From: Anaerolineales bacterium UBA6128
GTDB lineage: Bacteria > Chloroflexota > Anaerolineae > UBA1429
Direction of reading: 5' to 3'
Length of the DNA: 5,799 nucleotides
Assembly (NCBI GenBank): GCA_002423325.1
Contig: DIVQ01000006.1
Coordinates: forward strand, 1 to 5,799
The notes under the pieces are model-generated. The model ran no database searches, was not told where the DNA came from, and saw nothing but the letters and a program-made list of their open reading frames with translations. Positions 1 through 5,433 of this stretch are shown here, one piece after another (position 1 is the stretch's first letter; every line of letters begins with the position of its first letter). The position numbers and the translations under genes are program-made.

Positions 1-1389
1 GAGCGCTTACAGGCAAATGGAGATATCATCCGGCGCCCGGCTATTCTCGTGGACGGTGAAGGCTGGGAAGCGGGTGTGCTGGGGCTTGTTGCAGGTCGGT
101 TGGCCCACGAGTATGACCGTCCTGCCATCCTGATTGCGCATTCACCCGGGCGCGCAAGTACTGCGTCTGCACGTTCCGTCGCAGGCATCGATGTGCACGC
201 GGCGATCGCGAGCCAGCGCGACTTGCTCGTTCGCGAGGGAGGACACCCCATGGCGGCGGGATTTGCCATTGCGCGTCAAGATATTCGAGCCTTCAGTGCC
301 GGGCTGATGGAACACATCGCCGCGCAGTCGGCAGCCTGTCGGCCAGTCTCAGAGTTGATCGTGGACGCCGAGATCCCGTGGGGTGAGGTCGGGCTGGATC
401 TGGCACGGGAATTGGCGCGGCTGGCGCCGTACGGCCCGGGGAACCCTGAGCCTGTGCTGGCAGCTCGTGCGGGTACGCTTGTGCGTTTTGAGGATGTGAG
501 TCGTAAGCGGGAGACTGATCACAGGCGCATGTTTGTGAACAGCGACCTCGGCGAGTCTGTGCGGATCACCTGGTTCAATGCGAAAACCCTTCCTCAGACA
601 GGGGAGAGTATCGACGTCGCGCTGCACGTGGGTGTTCGCTGGCAACGTGGTGAAGAGCGGCTGGATCTTACCCTGGTCGATTGGCGCCCGGCGGCGGAGC
701 GCCTGCGGGTCGAAGTCGCTGACCTGGTCGCCGGTCGCGAGATCGTCGACTGGCGGACACGTTCTGATCGAGATGCGCTGTTGGCAGAGCTGCAAAGCCG
801 GCATGGCACCCACCACGCAGTTTGGGCTGAGGGGCTGGATGTTGCCAGCGAGGATTGGGTCTCGAGGGTCGACTTGAGGGCGCGTGAGGTTAGCGCTCTC
901 GCCATCCTCACGCCACCGCCTGAACCGGCGGTGTTGGGGCAGGCGCTGCGCGACACGGCCGCTCGATTGGTCTATCTGCTGCCTCCGCTCACGCCCGCTG
1001 ATGTAAGCCCCGCACGGTTTGTCTGGCGTGTGGCCGGGATGGTGCGCGTCTCTCTCAGTGCGCACGGGGGCTATCTCGATACCGGGCGCATGGCGGCACG
1101 GCTAGGTGCGCGGCAGTCAGCGGTTATTGCGGCACTACAAGGGCTGCAGGCTGCCGGCAAGATCAATCTCGAACGAGACGGCAGCGGTCTGGTGGCGAGG
1201 GCGCCAACCGATAGCGTGGCTGGTGGATGTAATCGTAAGGTAGAGGCAGCGGCCATGGACCCCGAACAGCGGGTGGCCGTCGAGAGCGCGCGAGCGGCGC
1301 TGGCGTTTTTGCTTGCAGAGACGGCAGCCTATCGACGTTTCTACGTATCTGCTGCGCTTGCCGACCTATTTGGCGCGTCGCATCCCTGA
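1..1389 (+). CDS. recJ: Single-stranded-DNA-specific 5'-3' exonuclease RecJ, C-terminal part (5' end outside window)
   Basis: The frame is open from base 1, so this is the last 462 codons of a longer gene; the GTG at 49 is internal, not a start. RecJ degrades single-stranded DNA 5' to 3' in recombination and mismatch/base-excision repair. Seen: the DHHA1 part with GWEAGVLGLVAGRL (residues about 21-34), a serine/arginine stretch ending in SARSVAGID, and the GGHPMAAGF motif (residues 80-88, GGH at 238-246). Next comes LAPYGPGNPEPVL, typical of RecJ, and an OB-fold segment ending near base 690. The N-terminal DHH domain with the metal-binding aspartates lies upstream of the window. After the OB fold come about 230 further residues, absent from the short E. 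coli-type enzyme. They include a likely winged-helix segment (about 1072-1182) and a final helical stretch with ETAAYRRFYV. The stop TGA is at 1387-1389. The URO-D family gene follows 32 bases later on the same strand. The family call is very secure; the role of the extension is unknown. Confidence 0.95.
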   Translation, partial: ERLQANGDIIRRPAILVDGEGWEAGVLGLVAGRLAHEYDRPAILIAHSPGRASTASARSVAGIDVHAAIASQRDLLVREGGHPMAAGFAIARQDIRAFSAGLMEHIAAQSAACRPVSELIVDAEIPWGEVGLDLARELARLAPYGPGNPEPVLAARAGTLVRFEDVSRKRETDHRRMFVNSDLGESVRITWFNAKTLPQTGESIDVALHVGVRWQRGEERLDLTLVDWRPAAERLRVEVADLVAGREIVDWRTRSDRDALLAELQSRHGTHHAVWAEGLDVASEDWVSRVDLRAREVSALAILTPPPEPAVLGQALRDTAARLVYLLPPLTPADVSPARFVWRVAGMVRVSLSAHGGYLDTGRMAARLGARQSAVIAALQGLQAAGKINLERDGSGLVARAPTDSVAGGCNRKVEAAAMDPEQRVAVESARAALAFLLAETAAYRRFYVSAALADLFGASHP

Positions 1390-1406
1390 ATTCGGACGAA
1401 CTATGC

Positions 1407-1412
1407 AGGAGG
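1407..1412 (+). promoter_or_regulatory. Ribosome binding site of the URO-D family gene
   Basis: AGGAGG lies 9 bases before the ATG at 1422. It fixes this start over the ATG at 1415, which is in another frame and too close. It lies in the 32-base gap after recJ, so the gene can be translated from a transcript that includes recJ. Confidence 0.8.
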
Positions 1413-1421
1413 CGATGTTCG

Positions 1422-2489
1422 ATGAACTCACGCGAACGTGTACGGCGCGCTTTGGATCGCACTGGGCCAGACAGGCTGCCGGTCCACTATGAGGGGACGC
1501 CCGAGATCACCCGTGCGCTATGTGAGCATCTGGGCGTTGCCGACAAAGCAGAGCTGCTGAGAGTGTTGGGAGGTGATCTGCGCTACGTTGGCCCTGCGTA
1601 TGTCGGTCCTGAGCGCAAGGTGTGGCCGGACGGCAGCCGCGAGGGGATGTGGGGCGAGCGCTATGCTGAGATTCCGTACGGCAACGGTCTGGGGACCTAT
1701 CCGGAGGCAGTCTACCTGCCTTTTGCGGGGATCACTGAACCGGGGGCGCTGGCCGACTATCGCTGGCCGACGGCTGATGACTATGACTACAGCACACTGC
1801 CAGCGGCGTGCGAGCAGGTCTCAGACTATGCTGTGTGCCTGGGGGGCGCCGGCGTGCTGGACTTTATGAATGGCCTGGCGCGCACGCGAGGCGTGGAGCA
1901 GGTGCTGCTGGATGTCGCGACGGAGGACCCTGTCTGGAAGCTGCTGATGGAGAAGGATTTCGAGTTCTTTTACACATGGGCCGAACGGTCGCTGCAGGCT
2001 GCGGGGGGGGGCAGATCGAGCTGGTACATCGCGGCGAAGACTTGTACCCAGCGTGGCCCGATCATTTCGATGAAGGCCTTCGATGACATGTTCGCGACGT
2101 TCTATCGCGAGATGTTCGCCCTCGCACATCGCTATGGGGCGCGCAACATCATGCACTCGTGTGGCAGTGTACGATTCTTCATTCCCAAACTGATCGACCT
2201 GGGGCTTGACGTGCTCGACGTCGTACAGGTGGCAGCCGAGGGGATGGATTTCGCGGGCTTACAGCGCGACTTTGGGCGAGAGCTGTCTTTCTGCAGCACT
2301 ATGTGCGTGCAGACAGTATTACCGTATGGCAGCGTATCAGACGTTGAACGCGAGACGCGCTGGCGCATGCAGGCGTTCTCGCAGGGCGGTTTGATCCTCG
2401 CACCGACACACGCGATTCAGATCTTTACGCCGCTGGAGAACGTCCTGGCGATGTACCGGACAGTAGGCAGTCTGCGGAGCGATCGGTAA
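1422..2489 (+). CDS. Uroporphyrinogen decarboxylase (URO-D) superfamily protein, methyltransferase-like, with a frame-displaced internal segment
   Basis: 355 codons, the normal length for this TIM-barrel superfamily, which includes HemE and the corrinoid/coenzyme-M-type methyltransferases (MtaA, MtbA, CmuA). It is unlikely to be HemE: the N-terminus reads RVRRALDRTGPDRLPV and lacks the RQAGRY signature of the haem enzyme. Supporting motifs are TQRGPIIS (residues 209-216), IMHSCGSV (243-250, with the H-x-C pair seen as metal ligands in methyltransferase relatives), DVLDVVQ (263-269), VQTVLPYGS (296-304) and GGLILAPTHAIQ followed by TPLENVLAMY near the C-terminus. The third cysteine ligand of MtaA-type enzymes seems absent; PTH occupies that region. 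Residues 198-208 do not fit the family, because the expected motif is encoded there in another frame (see 2003-2048). The reading frame still stays open, so the product would be full length but altered at the active site. Substrate and pathway are unknown. No corrinoid protein gene is visible nearby. Confidence 0.85.
   Translation: MNSRERVRRALDRTGPDRLPVHYEGTPEITRALCEHLGVADKAELLRVLGGDLRYVGPAYVGPERKVWPDGSREGMWGERYAEIPYGNGLGTYPEAVYLPFAGITEPGALADYRWPTADDYDYSTLPAACEQVSDYAVCLGGAGVLDFMNGLARTRGVEQVLLDVATEDPVWKLLMEKDFEFFYTWAERSLQAAGGGRSSWYIAAKTCTQRGPIISMKAFDDMFATFYREMFALAHRYGARNIMHSCGSVRFFIPKLIDLGLDVLDVVQVAAEGMDFAGLQRDFGRELSFCSTMCVQTVLPYGSVSDVERETRWRMQAFSQGGLILAPTHAIQIFTPLENVLAMYRTVGSLRSDR
2003..2048 (+). 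other. Compensated frameshift segment over a conserved URO-D active-site motif
   Basis: A run of nine G (2003-2011) is followed by 33 bases (2012-2044) which, read in the frame offset by two from the gene, give QIELVHRGEDL. This is the family's usual stretch leading into D-L-G-T-Q. The main frame instead reads RSSWYIAAKTC and then regains the family pattern at T209-Q210 (2046-2051). One extra G in the tract plus two more bases after TTG at 2042-2044 (making TTGGGT) would restore an unbroken Q-I-E-L-V-H-R-G-E-D-L-G-T-Q. The two changes sum to three bases, so the downstream frame is unchanged. Whether this is a real mutation pair or a sequencing/assembly error cannot be told from the sequence. 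Confidence 0.75.
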
Positions 2490-2565
2490 CCGGCCAGCCC
2501 CGAAGTAGTGTCCACGGAGAAACTCGGTCAAGTAGGCACTTCGCATAGTGGCAAGGACAGAGCAT

Positions 2566-2601
2566 CACACGGGGCATATTGTCCCGGACAAGTGGCGTGT
2601 G
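2566..2601. repeat. Nested inverted repeat between convergent genes
   Basis: The 147-base gap between the URO-D gene and the wecA-like gene contains an outer pair CACACG (2566-2571) / CGTGTG (2596-2601). It encloses a perfect inner palindrome TTGTCC-C-GGACAA (2579-2591). As RNA it could fold on either strand as a two-part stem with internal loops of 7 and 4 bases. No T-run follows on either side, so it is not a standard intrinsic terminator. It could be a factor-dependent or bidirectional transcription end, a protein-binding palindrome, or chance. I see no convincing gene in this gap. Confidence 0.35.
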
Positions 2602-2636
2602 CTATATGAAGAACAAATGTTCGCCCTTGTTGCGGT

Positions 2637-3668
2637 TTACGTCTGGCGATCCGGGGTGGTGGAGCGCCTGCTGAGGAAGGCGAGGGCTGCCACGATCACA
2701 ATACCGATCATCACCAGAAGACCGAGCTTGAGGATTCGCGACGAGACGAAGAGGGCTACGGCGCCGAGCAGTGCGGTGACTGCATAGTACAGGAGCACGA
2801 TCCGGCTTTGAGGCCAGCCAAGATCCTGTAGTCGCAGATGAAGATGGCCTCGGTCACCTTGGCCGAGCGGAACCCCGCGGCGCCAGCGAGCATAGAACTG
2901 CCAAAGCATGTCGAGAAGTGGCAGCCAGAAGACGAGGAGCGCCGATGCCATCTTGGCCCCCGCAGCGATCGAAATGGTAGCCAGCGCCCACCCGAGGAGA
3001 TAGGCACCGCCTCCCAGGAATATCTTGGCGGGATGAAAGTTGTAGGGGAGAAAGCCGAGGCAACAGCCGAGCAAGGCGAGGGGCAGGAGCGAGACGGTGT
3101 ACTGTTGAAGCATCAGCATTTGGACGAACATGACGAGGGCAGCTATGGCTGTCACGCCGGTGGCAAGGCCATCCAAGCCGTCCAGGGCATTGACGGTCCC
3201 CGCGATACCCATGAGCCAGGTTAACGTGATAGGCACCATGAGGTACCAAGCCACGCGAATCTGCTGATCGGTAAAGGGGTCATTGAACAACTCGACAAAC
3301 ACCTTGAACGCGATCGCGAGCGAGGCCGGGAGGACGAGTCCGGCGATCTGCGCCCAGTACCGTAGCTCGAACTTGTCGTCCAGCAGCCCGAGGATCCAGA
3401 CCAGACCGCTGCTAAGCAGCACTCCTGTGAGCCGAGTGAGCTCCTGCGGATCATCTCGCGTGATGCCCAGGGTGGCGAGGGTGGCCAGCAGCAGGCCCGG
3501 GTAGAGGGCCAGACCGCCAATTCGCACCACGCGTCCCTGGTGGCGCCGGCGGCCGCCGGGGACTGCGACCAGTCCCCAACGTTCCCCAAGCCGAATCGCC
3601 AGTGGCGTCAGAGCGGCAACGCTCGCCGCTGCCAAACAGAACACCAGGGCGTACACCCAGGGATTCAT
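2637..3668 (-). CDS. WecA/TagO-like polyprenyl-phosphate sugar-1-phosphate transferase (MraY family)
   Basis: 343 residues, strongly hydrophobic with about ten membrane segments, the right size for the WecA/MraY family. These enzymes move a sugar-1-phosphate (often GlcNAc-1-P) from a UDP-sugar to undecaprenyl phosphate at the cytoplasmic face, starting lipid-linked glycan synthesis. Motifs in order: RRRHQGRVVRIGGLA (about 40-54), LGLLDDKFEL (93-102, Asp97-Asp98), NALDGLDGLATG (160-171), FLPYNFHPAKIF (206-217), PLLDMLW (250-256) and GDRGHLHLRL (271-280). Two motifs are unusual. The G-D-x-G segment after KIF reads LGGGAYLLG (218-226) without Asp, and the usual H-x-H-H-R reads H-L-H-L-R. The start ATG at 3668 is preceded by GGGAGGG (3671-3677) with very short spacing. 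It lies 11 bases after upp and probably shares its transcript. No other glycan genes are visible, so the final polymer (O-antigen, teichoic acid or other) and exact substrate are open. Confidence 0.88.
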   Translation of the reverse strand: MNPWVYALVFCLAAASVAALTPLAIRLGERWGLVAVPGGRRRHQGRVVRIGGLALYPGLLLATLATLGITRDDPQELTRLTGVLLSSGLVWILGLLDDKFELRYWAQIAGLVLPASLAIAFKVFVELFNDPFTDQQIRVAWYLMVPITLTWLMGIAGTVNALDGLDGLATGVTAIAALVMFVQMLMLQQYTVSLLPLALLGCCLGFLPYNFHPAKIFLGGGAYLLGWALATISIAAGAKMASALLVFWLPLLDMLWQFYARWRRGVPLGQGDRGHLHLRLQDLGWPQSRIVLLYYAVTALLGAVALFVSSRILKLGLLVMIGIVIVAALAFLSRRSTTPDRQT

Positions 3669-3679
3669 AGCCCTCCCGC

Positions 3680-4342
3680 TCAGGCTGTGCCGAACTGCCG
3701 GTCGCCAGCGTCACCCAATCCTGGCACGATGTAGCCCTCGGGCGGGTCACCAGGCTCTACAGGAGGCGGTGTCAAATAGTCGTCGATTGCGGCAACGTGA
3801 ACATCCACGTCCGGATGCGCGGTGATCAGCGCGTTGATGCCCTCCGGCGCTGCGATGATGCCGACGAACTTGATGCGCTTTGCCCCCCACTTTTTCAGGA
3901 TGTTGATCGTGGCAACCGCCGAACCGCCTGTAGCAAGCATGGGATCCAGTACCAGGCAGACCTGCACCGTCGGCGTGACAGGAAGCTTGTTGTAATACTG
4001 AACGGGCTGCAAGGTCTTGTGATCGCGGTACAGTCCGATGTGCCAGACTTCGGCTCCAGGCATCAACTCCCAGATCCCATCCACCATGCCGAGACCTGCC
4101 CGGAGAATCGGGATGAGGCCAACCTTCTCGCAAAGCTTGGCACCCTTTGTCTTGGCCAGGGGGGTCTGCACGGCGACGGTCGCAGTTGCGAGGTCGACGG
4201 TGGCCTCATAGCCGAGCAGCATAGAGATCTCGCGCACCAGTTCGCGGAACTTTTTTGGCTCCGTGGTTACGTTGCGCAATAGCGCGAGTTTGTGCTGAAC
4301 GAGAGGGTGAGTCGATACGTGGATGAAACTTGCCTCGGTCAT
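3680..4342 (-). CDS. upp: Uracil phosphoribosyltransferase
   Basis: Catalyses uracil + PRPP to UMP + diphosphate in cytoplasmic pyrimidine salvage. The ATG at 4342 gives 220 residues beginning MTEASFIHVSTHPL, close to the usual family length. An in-frame TTG at 4366 would add eight residues, but it would lie in the terminator T-run, and the strong GAGGAGG at 4351-4357 is placed correctly (8 bases) for the ATG. Motifs: STHPLVQHKLALLR (10-23), LIPILRAGLGMVDG (76-89), the PRPP-binding loop LDPMLATGGSA (132-142) and the uracil-binding C-terminus GYIVPGLGDAGDRQFGT (203-219). Between A-I-D and G-Y-I there is a proline-rich stretch, TPPPVEPGDPPE, about nine residues longer than in the E. coli enzyme as I recall it. 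The gene sits just after a terminator-like hairpin and 11 bases before the wecA-like gene. The enzyme identification is secure. Confidence 0.96.
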   Translation of the reverse strand: MTEASFIHVSTHPLVQHKLALLRNVTTEPKKFRELVREISMLLGYEATVDLATATVAVQTPLAKTKGAKLCEKVGLIPILRAGLGMVDGIWELMPGAEVWHIGLYRDHKTLQPVQYYNKLPVTPTVQVCLVLDPMLATGGSAVATINILKKWGAKRIKFVGIIAAPEGINALITAHPDVDVHVAAIDDYLTPPPVEPGDPPEGYIVPGLGDAGDRQFGTA

Positions 4343-4350
4343 CCAGTCTG

Positions 4351-4357
4351 CCTCCTC
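4351..4357 (-). promoter_or_regulatory. Ribosome binding site deciding the upp start
   Basis: On the minus strand this reads GAGGAGG, 8 bases before the ATG at 4342. It selects that start over the upstream in-frame TTG (4366). Confidence 0.8.
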
Positions 4358-4364
4358 TTGGCGC

Positions 4365-4399
4365 AAAAAAGGGTAGCCGGCAGAGCCAGGCTACCCTTT
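4365..4399 (-). terminator. Rho-independent terminator after porB, or attenuator before upp
   Basis: On the minus strand GGGTAGCC (4396-4389) pairs perfectly with GGCTACCC (4378-4371) across a 10-base loop. It is followed at once by six T (4370-4365). A-T pairs at the base can lengthen the stem to 11 bp. It lies 17 bases past the porB stop codon and ends only 22 bases before the upp ATG, immediately before the upp ribosome site. Its simplest role is to end the por transcript. Because little space is left for a upp promoter downstream, it may instead control read-through into upp and the wecA-like gene. Confidence 0.85.
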
Positions 4400-4416
4400 C
4401 AGGTTGTCATCGTGGA

Positions 4417-5382
4417 CTAAGCCGCTGGCGTCGAATCGGCCTCAGCTTTGAGAAGCTCCTCCCACTCCTGGTCGGTTTTGTCCTGAATCTCCTGGACAAG
4501 ACCCGCCATCGCTGGGCGCAGGAGGTGACGGAACCTGCCCTGCGACTTGAGCCATTCAATGACCGGTTTCTTCTCCCTCGGTTTGTAGTTGACGATGGTT
4601 CGCCCGTTCTCTACCTCGTACAAAGGCCACCTACACGTGTCGGCGGCGAGTTGGGCGACCTGCAGCGCCATGTCACTGGCATGTCTCCACCCACGCGGGC
4701 AGGGAGCTAGAACATTCAGTACAGCCGGACCGTCCACCGCGAAGGCCTTCTTGGCCTTGGTCATCAGGTCGCGATAGTTGTGTGGCGAGGCCTGGGCCAC
4801 ATACGCGATATCATGGGCAGCCATGATCTTGGTGAATGGCTTACGCCACTGGGGCTTGCCAGGAATCACCTCGCCTGCTGGCGTAGTGGTCGTGGCAGCA
4901 CCGCGCGGGGTCGCACCAGAGCGCTGAATGCCGGTATTCATGTACGCCTCATTGTTCAGGCAAACGTACACAAACTTGTGACCGCGCTCAAGGGCGCCAG
5001 AGATGAACTGCAGGCCGATGTCGTAGCTGGCGCCGTCGCCGCCGATAGCCAGGAATTTGATGTCCTGGTCGGCGGGTATCTTGCCGCGGCGCTTGAGAAC
5101 ATTGTAGGCAGCCTCGATGCCCGAGATGCTCGACGCGGCATTTTCGAATGCGCTGTGCATCCAGGGCACGGTCCAGGCGGTGTAGGGGTAGCTCGTGGTG
5201 GCCACCTCAAAGCAGCCCGTAGCGCACGAGACCACGACCGGCCCGTCAATGGCGTGGAGGATCTGCCGGATCGCAATGGGCTCAGCGCAGCCGGCGCACA
5301 GACGGTGCCCCGGAGCGAGTTTCTCCTCGTTATTGACATAATCGCGCAACCGAATGCGGATTTTTTCTGCTGTTGCCATCAT
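4417..5382 (-). CDS. porB: Pyruvate:ferredoxin oxidoreductase, beta (thiamine diphosphate) subunit
   Basis: 321 residues, typical for the separate beta subunit of the multi-subunit enzyme. The complex oxidatively decarboxylates pyruvate with CoA to acetyl-CoA and CO2, reducing ferredoxin, in the cytoplasm. Seen: the iron-sulfur cysteines CAGC (Cys29, Cys32), CATGC (Cys53, Cys57) and CPRGW (Cys228). By family analogy Cys29, Cys32, Cys57 and Cys228 hold the proximal [4Fe-4S] cluster. The thiamine-diphosphate/Mg site is IGGDGASYDIGLQ (113-125) with NNEAYMNTGIQRSGATPRG (143-161). This last block favours the pyruvate/2-oxoisovalerate branch over 2-oxoglutarate enzymes. ATG codons stand at 5382 and 5379. 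AAGGAG at 5388-5393 is 5 bases from the first and 8 from the second, so the second is at least as likely and would remove one Met. It lies 51 bases after porA, with the terminator at 4365-4399 downstream. Pyruvate as substrate is probable but not proven. Confidence 0.93.
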   Translation of the reverse strand: MMATAEKIRIRLRDYVNNEEKLAPGHRLCAGCAEPIAIRQILHAIDGPVVVSCATGCFEVATTSYPYTAWTVPWMHSAFENAASSISGIEAAYNVLKRRGKIPADQDIKFLAIGGDGASYDIGLQFISGALERGHKFVYVCLNNEAYMNTGIQRSGATPRGAATTTTPAGEVIPGKPQWRKPFTKIMAAHDIAYVAQASPHNYRDLMTKAKKAFAVDGPAVLNVLAPCPRGWRHASDMALQVAQLAADTCRWPLYEVENGRTIVNYKPREKKPVIEWLKSQGRFRHLLRPAMAGLVQEIQDKTDQEWEELLKAEADSTPAA

Positions 5383-5387
5383 CTATT

Positions 5388-5393
5388 CTCCTT
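5388..5393 (-). promoter_or_regulatory. Ribosome binding site of porB
   Basis: On the minus strand this reads AAGGAG, with 5 bases to the ATG at 5382 and 8 to the ATG at 5379. The spacing slightly favours the inner ATG. It lies in the 51-base gap between porA and porB, where I see no promoter or terminator. Confidence 0.65.
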
Positions 5394-5433
5394 GCTTGAC
5401 CGTTGCGTGCTGCAAACGGAGCCTGATCCTGCG

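Noticed and set aside
349..1065. A long minus-strand open frame (238 codons) opposite recJ
   Set aside because: It is antisense to the clearly conserved RecJ frame, shows no recognisable domain, and is rich in Arg/Pro as expected for a high-GC shadow frame.
1422..2489. Calling this gene hemE (haem biosynthesis)
   Set aside because: The N-terminal RQAGRY signature of HemE is absent, and the H-x-C and A-P-T-H-A-I-Q patterns fit the wider methyltransferase-like group. No other haem gene is present.
2503..2536. AGTAGTGTCCAC-type sequence resembling an insertion-sequence end, with TTGTCC/GGACAA further on
   Set aside because: The similarity to IS termini is only a few bases long. No matching inverted partner, target duplication or transposase remnant is visible in the gap.
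2548..2787. Possible small plus-strand gene of 79 codons starting GTG in the convergent gap
   Set aside because: More than half of it is antisense to the end of the wecA-like gene. There is no clear ribosome site and no recognisable motif, and the later part has shadow-frame composition.
3797..4282. Plus-strand open frame of 161 codons opposite upp
   Set aside because: It lies entirely within the antisense of the highly conserved upp coding sequence and has no domain of its own.
5383..5433. Possible promoter or riboswitch between porA and porB
   Set aside because: The 51-base gap has only a ribosome site; I found no -35/-10 pair or stable hairpin, and the genes fit one operon.
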